64,000 nucleotides of DNA, from positions 44,753,095 to 44,817,094 of the forward strand of contig NC_087071.1 in NCBI RefSeq assembly GCF_963678635.1. The letters are read 5' to 3'. The notes under the pieces are model-generated. The model did not search any database. It saw only the letters and a list, made by a program, of their open reading frames with translations, and was not told where the DNA came from. This document shows, one piece after another, positions 55,501 through 64,000 of this stretch. Numbering within the stretch: the stretch's first letter is position 1; each line of letters starts with the position of its first letter. Origin of the DNA: Symsagittifera roscoffensis. Its lineage: Eukaryota; Xenacoelomorpha; Acoela; Convolutidae. The translations under genes and the position numbers were made by a program.

Positions 55501-57470
55501 CCTTGTCCAAACAATTTTTCGGATATTGATTTTCAATCCATTGTTTCCGATTTTTTTTCTGATGCCTGGTGAAAGTTTTCCCATGCTGAGGTACTTCTGA
55601 AATTCTATGAACCGTCCTTTCAATAAAGTTTTTTTTTGTACTGCAAAGGTGCAAAACCTCTGAAGTTTAGAATGGTGCCGGTATCAGTGGATTTTTGGTA
55701 CCAACCACATGTGACCTTTTTTCTTGAGTCCAAGTTGACATTTAAATCCAAAAAAGCCAAATTACCGTTACTATCGAGTTCTTCTATGGTGAACTGCAAG
55801 TTTGGATGCAACTTATTGGCAGCCTCGAGAACTAGCCATGGATCGCCCATAACAGTTCTAACTATGTCGTCCACATATCATAGAAAAACTTTAACACCAT
55901 TCTCAGCCCGGTCTGCTTCCTGTTGTTTTTTGCAAGCAATGCAATACCATACTGTTTCAGCGATGTATGCGTTTTCAGATTCCGATATGTTACTACACCC
56001 TAATTGGTACCAATTCAAACAAATTTCGCATTCTACCCCTTTAGTCCGATATTTTACCTTTTTCTGACGTCCAGGGCAGATCTCGTTGTTACCCTCCTTT
56101 AGCACAGTCAATTTTGGTACTTCTTTTCTTTGCAGGTTCGTATTCTTTGAGCTACAAATTGGCCATCATTACTGCAAGTGAGGCGCCCATTGCTAAACAG
56201 TCTTTTTGTACATACCACAAACCATTGCATTTACTTTCCTCAATGCCAAATTCAGTAGTTTTTTCATAGTCTTGCGAGATGTTTCCGGAGGTTTGACTTG
56301 CTCAATTAATCTCCTCAGGGCTATTTCAACCCCTTCCTCGAGCGGGACATTAGTGTACAAACTATTTACATCAAGGATCAACATACCCTCATCAGAGTCT
56401 AAATCAATTTTCTCCAAGATCTCCCTGGCCATTTGATGTTCGTTTCTGTGTGTGTCTCCTCAATTTCATGAAGGTATTTTGCCAATGTTTTTTTAGGTTG
56501 TCATATGAGCTATCAGGTAAAGAAAGGACGGGACGAAGTGGTGTGCCTTGTTTGTGCACTTTTGCTAATCCATACAGCCTTGCCGGCTGTGCTCCCGTTG
56601 ATCTCAACCTAGTATACAGCGCTTCGCTAGTCTCGTCATTCTTTTTCATGACGAGTAATTCCTTGTTTATGTCTTTCTCAATTTTCATGATCACGCTGTC
56701 TGTCAGATTCTTCCTCTCACTAAATTCAGTTTCTTTCAGTTTCTTTCAGTTTCTTCTCATATGTCTCCTTTTTCATTACACAAAAACCCACGTCCCTATC
56801 AAACAATACTGCCAGAAGACCATTGTCCTTCAAATATTTTCTCTTTTCAACCCTTTCTATTACTTTCTGTCCCTCAATTTTTTTTCAACACCTTTATCAG
56901 AGGGGTTCTGTTTCACATTCTTAGCATATCTCATTGCAGCTGCTTCAATCTCACGTAATTATTCTTTTTAACTTCAATTCAGAAAAAAACTGCCAATGTC
57001 CGCAAGGAAGTGAATTTCATTGAATTTGTCTCGTACCGTATGTTTTGGTCCCAGAATGGCAAAACCACTTCATCTAAAATTCTAATTGACCTTTCATCCA
57101 AGTTTTTTAATGATCTATCCTGTCTTTCCGAAAATTTCAAGCTTTTTCTTGTGTCGGTTTATCAGGTTAGTGACACTACACCTTGCTTGCAGGTTCAGAT
57201 AGAATTTTACCGAAGGCCACCACTTCTCATCTATACCCCTTCTCACTACCTCCCCTGCTTTTGCCAGGTTACCCGATGCCTTGGCCCTATCCGCATTTTC
57301 CTGGCTTATCTCAGATCTCAAGAGTCTCAATTGAAAACTGTGCACCACTTGATCCGAAAAAAAAAACACTTTTATTTATCAGGCACGCGAAACCGTAAAA
57401 AATCTGGTATTATGTCCTTATCGAGGCTTTTTTTTTTTTTAGAAATTTAACTCTCAGGAAACTGCTATTG
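55501..57470 (-). mobile_element. Penelope-like element with inserted PHD finger, broken
   Basis: Minus-strand pieces in order. N-terminal region (57369-57115 and on to about 57000). 'ARLYGLAKVHKQGTPLRPVLS' (56694-56404). 'LDVNSLYTNVPLEEGV' (56432-56193). 'LAMGASLAVMMANL' near 56170-56195. A PHD finger (56111-55878). 'YVDDIV' near 55870. 'QFTIEELDSNGNLAFLDLNV' and 'GWYQKSTDTGTILNFRG' down to 55636. These are the standard Penelope RT motifs, including the KVHK and TDTGT signatures. Frameshifts and stops (for example TGA before YVDD) inactivate it. The GIY-YIG endonuclease, if present, lies in or left of the N gap. Confidence 0.85.
55878..56111 (-). pseudogene. PHD-like finger inside the Penelope RT
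   Basis: Cys pairs and a Trp-Cys-x2-Cys ending ('VECEICLNWYQLGC', 'VWYCIACKK') sit between the RT 'MGASLA' motif and the YVDD motif. A chromatin-binding finger inserted into the palm of an RT is unusual. The finger frame runs straight on into YVDD, so it is part of the protein, not a later insertion. Confidence 0.6.
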
Positions 57471-57769
57471 AATTTACTAAAAAGCATTAGGTAATCTAAC
57501 ACAAGTTTCCAAGTGAGTTTTTTTTTCAGGACCAATCTAAGGAGTGGTGGTGGCAGCAAAACTGCGGTCATCTCTTCTTTGCAGGCCACGAGCACTTAAA
57601 CTCATGTGGCACTCAGCAAAGAAAAAACAGCCTCAATAATATCTTACCACTTATTGGTCGTTCTGCTCCGCCTGAAGGTCCCCAGTCAACACCTCTGCTC
57701 TCCGCGCCTTTGCCCTGCGGCGTCCCTGCGATGGTTTCTTCGCCTGGGACTGTATCTTTGAGAAAATGC

Positions 57770-58342
57770 CTAGCAGGTGGTCTCGATTGTCAGCTCAACC
57801 CGTAGTGACTTCAGTTCCAATTCACTTGGCTGGTGCAGTTGGAGATATTCTCTAAAGACCGCAGGATTCTGTCTCTTGCTTCTAGAGATAAGGTTACAGG
57901 TTGTCTCTATGACGATTATCTCTGTCTTCCGCAGATCCTCAAAAATATTGGGAGTGCCCGTTCTCCTGCAGTAGACAACGGAATTTATTTGTCTTCGCTT
58001 CGATTGTAGATACGCCAGTAGTTCATGAAGTGGGCAGGGCGTTTAGCTGTTTGTGCGATGGTAGGATATGCTGTTGTTCAGCACATCGTGCCAGATGATA
58101 ATCTGCTTACTGGCCAGAGGTTGCTGTTCCAATAATACTCGTAAATTCTTCCCCCTGTTCAGGGTATTGGGGTTTAAAGAAAGGCCGGGGACTGCGTAGA
58201 CCTTCTGCTGCGTCTCTCTCCGTTCCTCTAGCTCAAGATCTTTCAGGCTATAACAAAGGGAGCTGGCAGCTACAATCATCGTCATTTTAACTAAAACACT
58301 ACTGATATTATGAACAAAAAGCTGAAGTAAAATTCTGTACAA
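57770..58342 (-). pseudogene. SGNH-like fragment next to the Penelope-like element
   Basis: The frame reads 'IVAASSL' (degenerate block I), 'YAVPGLSLN' (block II-like) and 'KQIIIWHDVLNNSIS' (block III-like, L-N-N). After a TAA near 58041 it continues with 'LLAYLQSKRRQINSVVYCRRTGTPNIF'. It ends at TAG near 57770. The pattern suggests an SGNH-fold protein, possibly encoded by an upstream part of the Penelope-like element or by an older repeat. Low certainty. Confidence 0.4.
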
Positions 58343-58408
58343 ATTGTCAGAAAAAAAGCCATTTTTCTCAATATAATTTTAACTTCTCCCTGAAAGGTTA
58401 GTAATTGA

Positions 58409-58826
58409 TGTAGAAATACCCCAAGATTATGATGTTTGATAACTATCCACGCAATAAATAACTTTGACAAACATGCAAATGCCTTGACAGGTGGTAGATA
58501 ACTTCATTTCATAAAGTGTCAGATAAATCTGACAAAAGGTGCAAAAATCGGTAATCTAGGTAAAAACAATAATTTATCGGATTAAGAATAGAAACGGAGC
58601 ATCCCGGGAACATCATAAAAATTGTGCATTCAGAGCAATCAGTTGGATTATAAATCTTTCCTTGATAAACCCTTTCAATAAAATATTCCTGTAATTATCA
58701 AATGAGTCTGCGGGACCAACTTAAAATATAAATATTGAAGCAGTTAAAGATCTTTCGAATTTTCAATTCAATTTAGACTCATTCCTTGTTTATGTCCGAG
58801 AAAGCACGCCCTGGGTTGATTCTACA
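58409..58826 (+). repeat. 5' LTR of a third Ty3-like element (418 bases)
   Basis: It begins TGTAGAA and ends TTCTACA, a perfect 7-base terminal inverted repeat with TG...CA ends. It contains an AATAAA at 58677-58682. It is followed at once by a primer-binding-site-like TGGCGACAGAG. No matching 3' LTR was seen before the window ends. Confidence 0.65.
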
Positions 58827-58827
58827 G

Positions 58828-58845
58828 TGGCGACAGAGAAAACAG
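58828..58845 (+). promoter_or_regulatory. Primer-binding site of the third Ty3-like element
   Basis: TGGCGACAGAGAAAACAG begins one base after the LTR end. TGGCGAC-type sites are used by several Ty3 elements with tRNA primers. The exact tRNA is not determined. Confidence 0.5.
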
Positions 58846-59260
58846 CAAGAGTCAGGAAGAACAAGTGAGTTTCAAACAAAAAAATTCGAAGAGATCAAAA
58901 GATGTCGAGCATGTCAGAAAAACATTAAAAAGCAAATAAAAACGTTACAACACAATAAAACCACGTTTCATATAAAAAAACCAGGAAAACTCGGCAAAAA
59001 TATGACCGATCTTGAATTTAATCCTACTAATTTGAGTAAAAAATTGTCAATTAATTTTGTAAAGCGAGAAGTAACCGATCCGAACGGAAAGATAAAGAAA
59101 ACAGAATTGGAAAAAAGCTTAGAGTCTGAGATAAAAGCGCATAAACTGTAGTTGGTGGGACATAAAACATTATTTTAAACTAAAAACATCGGGTAAGACC
59201 TAGAAAAACTCAAAATACAAGAATAACTCATTAAATAACTAAGTAGGGTGGGGATTAAGT
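58846..59260 (+). other. Leader region with an unassigned Lys-rich frame
   Basis: An open frame reaches 59151 (from 58786, overlapping the LTR). It is Lys/Asn-rich with one 'CRACQ'. It is probably leader sequence rather than a separate gene. No family was recognised. Confidence 0.3.
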
Positions 59261-60020
59261 ATGGCAACGGCAAGTTCCGTATCCAAGATATTATTTCCGG
59301 AGGCATTCACCGGTTCTTAAGACGTTGAAAATCAATTCACACACTTTGAGCTGTTAGCCGCACTGCAAAACTGTAAACGTACTGCAAGTGGATAGGAATC
59401 TGATGAACTGTCGCATTTTTTCGGGTTATTTTGCAGAAATCTGCAATCGAATTTTACCGTACCCTCCCAGAGGTAACCAGAAACACCTATGACGAGACCG
59501 TTAAACGTTAAAGCTTTTCGAAGATATTACAGTGTAAAATCGGTGGTGTTCCCCGAACGGCTAGTGCGTCGCGTGCAGCAGGCAGGAGAAAAATCAACAG
59601 GTTTTTTGTGGGTTTTACAGCAACTGGCGCTGAAACCGTAACCAGACGAGTCCCAGGACATACGGAATCAAATAGTGATTTGCGGTTCGCGGTTTTCCCG
59701 AAGGGATCCTTTACAGCCAAGTTAGACTTGAGCTCCGCAAAACAATTGGGAACAAGGACATGAAAATCGCGAATGCTTTGGAGCGAACACTTCACCTTGA
59801 AGCCGACATAGTGATCAAGGTTCAAGAGACTGAGCAAGAACTCCCATCCCAGGACCAAATAAGCGCAAAAAAAAACGACAATCCCAGAAGGAAAAACAAC
59901 AATGACAAATTACCACTATGTGGGCAAAAGGACCAATGGGCAAATAACTGCCGTAATTATTTTACTTGTGGAAGTATGTTCTACCCACATTAAACGAAAT
60001 TGCCCTTGGAATAAAAGGAC
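59261..60020 (+). pseudogene. Gag of the third Ty3-like element, broken
   Basis: Starting near 59261 ('MATASSVSKILFPEAFTGS'), Gag core pieces run through several frames and stops ('FTHFELLAALQN', 'RRVQQAGEKSTGFL'). A damaged zinc knuckle follows near 59930 ('LCGQKDQWANNC'). Confidence 0.65.
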
Positions 60021-60079
60021 GGAACAAACCAACATAATCAGGATGTGTTCCACAAGCTAACAAAATATTTCCATGAAGA

Positions 60080-62544
60080 GTTGTTATTGAACGAGAAAGT
60101 GTTAACAGGGCTGTTAGACAGTGGTAGTAGATTTTGGCTCATAAGTTTCGGCACGTATGAACTGCTTGGAAAGCCGGGAAGCATAAAGGCTTTTAATAAT
60201 AAAGTGTAAGCGGCTAACAATTCGGCGTTGAAAACAGTGGGCAGTGTCAAAATCCAAAGTAAACCAAAATCCGGAGAGTTCGCCCAAGAGTTTTCAATAA
60301 CGGCGGATAACTGCTTACCCTGCTTTCTTGCTTTGGAATTCTTGATAGATCAAGAATGTTTTCTAAATATTGGCGAAAAATCGCTATACAGTACGAAACA
60401 TCGGACAGCGCTACCTATATCATTGCAAACAATGACCAAACCTTTGCAATAGCAGACATGAAGAACTTGTAGAAATCGTCATCAACGATGAAAACGGTAC
60501 CGTCTTTAGTAGCAGGAATTCGAAGAAAAAGATAGATAAGAAAAACTGATAGCTGATTCACCTATCAGCGTAAGCCAAGGAAAAAGTTGCCTGAATGTAC
60601 TGAAATTCAAAATGAAGCAATTAACATAAACCATGACAGCAAATTGCTCATTATACAATATGAGAAACCAGATTCAGTAGCAAGGAATGACCGCAGCATC
60701 AGGAGCCTTTTATATTGGAAAAAAAAGCTACTCTGGACGGTGCACAATTGTCATCTGAAGAAAAAAAAACACAGATTACGTTTGATAAATATAACCGGGT
60801 CTTTTCACGCAGCTCAACGGACTTACGGTTTTCGGATGAAATCAGACATAAAACTAAACGCTGATTTAAAAAAATTATTATGATTTTTTTATTTCCATAA
60901 AAATAAAACAAATAAAGTAAACTTAAACGCTGATGCAAAACCATTTCAGCGGGCATACGGAAGCAAGCATTTTGAAAAGCGGAAAAGCCATAAAAAAGAT
61001 CATGGAGGATTTAGAAAAAGGCAACCTAGTTGAACCAACTCACTCGAATTGGGCAGCGCCGTTCATACTTGTTAAAAAAAGACGCATTCCACAGATTAGT
61101 AGCTGATTACATTACAGAGGGTTGAACACTTAACAAGAACAAGTGCACCTACCAAGAATAAGTGATGTCATCGACTCATTGGGTGGTAATATGTTCTTTT
61201 CCAACATTGGTTTAAGTTCTGGCTATTTTCAAATGGCGCTAGATGAAAACTCGCAAAATCCTACGGCCTTTATAACGCCGATGGGTCTCTATAAATGGAA
61301 AAAACTCCGATGGGACTCGCTTCAGCGCCCGGAGAATTTCAAAACTTAATGGAGTTAATACTAAGTGGGTTATCATCCGAAATTGCTTTGGTGTACAACG
61401 GCGCAGGAGTTGATCCGCAAAAGATAAACGCAGTAAAACACATGAAAGATCCTCAAAATATCAAACAACTGCGGTCGATATTAGGACTCATTAGGTTCTA
61501 CCGAAATTGTTTTGAAGGGTTGAAAAAGCAGAGGAACCACCTGACAAACTTCTGATTAAAAGTGAAAAATTCTTTCTCAATGAAGCTTGCAATAAGCATT
61601 GAAGCAACTGAAAGAAAAACTGCAGCAAGCACCAATACTGGGATATCCAAATGATGAAGATATGTATACCAGAACGGCGCACGCTTCATTAACTGGGATA
61701 GGGGCCATATTGACACAAAAACTGCAAGACATAGATCGAGTAACAGCTGTGAAATAAGCATAGCAAAAAAGAAACCTAGCCAGAAACAAAAACATCCACT
61801 GGAGACATGGAAGCCAAGCCATCCATTTTGGCAGGTAGCGTTGTATATCATGGGACCACTACCGGAATCAGAAGGAGATCAATTCTCAAAAGGATACGAA
61901 GCGATACCACTTCAAAACCAAGAAGCAAAGACAGTAGCTAAGGCATTGGGCGATAATTGGATTTCACGTTTTGGCTGCCCAGCAAATCTGCAGAGCGACA
62001 AGGGATCAAGCTTCAAGTCACACTTTTTCAAAAGTTTGTGTTTTGTACTGGGAATCAAAAGAACTAGCACAACCACAATGACTGGGCCCCATTTCTTTAA
62101 GCAATTATGATGGCATATAGATCTTCAATTCATGCAGTGACAAAATACATTCCGTTTTATTTGATTCTTGGTCGCCCTTGCTCCTTGCCAATAGATTGCA
62201 TGTACAAAACATCACAAACTAAAGTCTTTGCAGCGCCAAGCGCCTACGCCAGAAACCTATAGAAGGAACTCCAAACAAGCCACAAGCTGGTGCAAGATAC
62301 AAAAAACGTCGAACAAGAACGGCAAAAGACCTACTACGACAGAAAACAAACGGACAAGTATAACCTAAGTATAACGTGGACGACAAAGTACTACCTTTTA
62401 ACTCAACCTATGGCAAGGGACAAACAAAGCAATATAAGTCGTTTTTATAACGGACCACATATAATAAAAGAGATTGTAAATGAACTAAATTTTATGATTA
62501 AAGACCAAAAATCTAAGAAACACCAAAAAGTTTATTTTTCATAA
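60080..62544 (+). pseudogene. Pol of the third Ty3-like element, heavily decayed
   Basis: Protease remains: 'LLDSGS' near 60112 and the following beta strands (60228-60452). RT remains: 'NLVEPTHSNWAAPF' near 61024, then 'GYFQMALDENSQNPTAFITPMGLY' near 61220 and 'MGLASAPGEFQNLM' near 61304. The YVDD region is deleted (the frame jumps from 'IALVYN' to 'GAGVDPQ' near 61397). RNase H: 'PILGYPNDEDMY' near 61632. Integrase: 'WISRFGCPANLQSDKGSSF' near 61960 and 'YIPFYLILGRP' near 62150. C-terminal tail: 62290-62544. Many stops are present, and this copy is dead. Confidence 0.8.
60855..60934. repeat. 58-base AT-rich insertion flanked by 11-base direct repeats
   Basis: TAAACGCTGAT occurs at 60855-60865 and 60924-60934, bracketing AT-rich sequence that interrupts the third element's pol. 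It is consistent with a small insertion and target duplication, or with slippage. Confidence 0.6.
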
Positions 62545-64000
62545 CTTTTTTTCAAAAACTTTTTTCATGACCGAACCAAAATAAACGCTCAGAAAGCGGG
62601 AGAGAAGAAAAATTGCGCCAAAAACAAGGCAACAAAAGAAATAGAGGAACAAGAACTGGATTTTGTAGTTTTGGAATTCTCTAACGCCAACTCAAAAGTA
62701 GAATCTCCTATTCGGGCTACCCCTGACGGAGAAGCAGTTACATCAGAAAGGATAATTTCCGATCAATTCAGTACTCCAACGGAAGTAATGAACATCAAAG
62801 ACAAAGAATCAATCGCCACATCAGCATTTACAGAAAATCAACCCAGTAGACCCGCCAACGAACCAAGGAGATGCGTAGGAAACAGAACACCCCCAAAACA
62901 CCATTAAGGGGAAAAGCATAATCAGGATCAGAATCTAATGCAGGTAGTACTGTAAATGATGTTAATAATGAATCACTGAATGGAACGGGAGGTAATAAAC
63001 AGTAAAATACTAGAAAAAAGAGCGAGCGGTCAGCGCCTAAACGATTTGGGGTCTACTTGTTTTATAAAGACCATGATGATGATATTGATGATAATAGTAA
63101 TTTTTTGCTTAGATCTTTTACTCGCGAAAACAAAATTAATATCCTCATCAAGGAAAACAAGGAAGCATTCTTTGGTGAGTAGATCATCATTTTTTTATGC
63201 TTGTTAAACTAACTTTAATCGCATATGAATTTAAAAACATTTTTAAGACTGAAAAAAATTTCTTGAGCAAAGTTAGCAATTGCTCTCAAACAAAAGGGAT
63301 ATCAGAAACGCTTAAAAGTGGCAAACTAATGTTTAAGCCGATGGCATCAGAAGTTGGGCTAAAATATTGCATGTAATTGGGGTAATATTCAGTGACGGCA
63401 CTTGAGAAAAGCAGCTGGTGGAAGGATGCAACCTACCTGCATGAATTTTTCAAGCTAATCCTTACTTTCTATCCACTGAGTGAATCAGATAATGAGAAAT
63501 TATGGTGATACAAAAAAGTTTAAAATACCAGGCTTCGAAAACGAGGATATTATTATACCACGAGAGAAAGTGGATAGCATCTTGGCATCAGAGACTACAA
63601 ATAGTGTCAAAATAAAGTTGTCAAAATTTTTCATGAGGAAAAGGATCAATAGCGAAGGCAAATATGTATATCCAGTGGAGTGAATCTCGCCTACTATTAA
63701 ATAAATCATGGGCTCAGTTCTAACCATTGGGAACTTGTATGCACAAGTAAAATGGCAAGTACTGGTTTTTGAGGACCCAACGAGAACGGCACAGGCGAGT
63801 AAGTGGGGGAAGTTGATGCGGTACTGTACATAAACGATGTGAAAAAACTAGAGGACTAAATTTTTCGTTGGCAAATTTTTCGAACTCAACTAGCGCTTTG
63901 CTCTGGGCAACAAAGAATAGTAATTACCTATCAGGGCAATCTAAAAGTTCTGGAAAAAAGAGGTCGTTTACTGTTGAAATTTTTGAGGGATCAAACCATA
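62545..64000 (+). other. Downstream part of the third element or flank, unassigned
   Basis: There are short Lys/Glu-rich frames at 62671-62907 and 63480-63683. The latter ('KFKIPGFENEDIIIPREKVDSILASETTNSVK') faintly resembles a BEN-type DNA-binding domain, but this is not secure. No 3' LTR equivalent to 58409-58826 was found, so the element may extend past the window or be truncated. Confidence 0.3.

Noticed and set aside
55060-55654. Open frames spanning the N gap on both strands
   Set aside because: They are open only because unknown bases give no stops. No supporting sequence lies on the left side.
58786-59151. Independent Lys-rich host gene
   Set aside because: It begins inside the LTR and runs through the primer-binding site, so it is leader sequence of the third element.
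1-64000. CRISPR arrays, bacterial operons, tRNA or rRNA genes
   Set aside because: No regularly spaced repeats with unique spacers and no cloverleaf or rRNA-like sequence were seen. The window is clearly eukaryotic.

Overview
This is AT-rich eukaryotic DNA, most likely from an invertebrate animal. It carries spliceosomal-type signals, a RING/B-box (TRIM-like) gene, Ty3-type LTR elements, a Penelope-like element, a reverse transcriptase with a restriction-like endonuclease and a family-B DNA polymerase relic. The species cannot be named from the sequence. The window is mostly mobile-element DNA, with one good host-gene candidate and one 200-base assembly gap.

Layout. Positions 1-14456 (minus strand) hold the 5' part of a giant Ty3-like element, copy A. 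It has a long putative 5' LTR (about 10365-14456), a leader, and one uninterrupted 3200-codon gag-pol. Its C terminus, beyond the integrase, appears to be a macro (ADP-ribose-binding) domain. Positions about 19060-38343 (minus) hold a decayed second copy, copy B. It has a 2.7 kb putative 5' LTR and a gag-pol with a 1.7 kb deletion and lost catalytic residues. Downstream of pol is a second long, broken reading frame (ORF2, about 7.7 kb) containing SGNH/GDSL-hydrolase-like modules. Copy A would be expected to carry ORF2 beyond the left edge of the window. A complete element would then be about 22 kb before its 3' LTR.

Between the copies, 14697-17522 (minus) is a nearly complete PHD-finger / reverse transcriptase / restriction-like-endonuclease retroelement. 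Another small fragment of the same endonuclease class sits inside the copy A LTR. On the right, 38930-40143 (plus) is a decayed protein-primed-type DNA polymerase B. A TRIM-like gene runs on the minus strand from 50036 to 46947, with one intron whose phases match. An imperfect (CATC)n tract fills 53213-55030. A Penelope-like element with an inserted PHD finger, interrupted by the N gap, covers about 55500-57470 (minus), next to another SGNH-like fragment at 57770-58342. A decayed third Ty3-like element with a recognisable 5' LTR runs plus from 58409.

How the genes work together: copy A encodes a full retrotransposition set (Gag, protease, RT, RNase H and integrase with a D,D(35)E triad) plus accessory domains that ordinary Ty3 elements lack. 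These accessory domains (macro domain, ORF2 with two SGNH-like modules) are the most interesting content. Most of the remaining 38-53 kb interval is AT-rich sequence in which no gene is recognisable.
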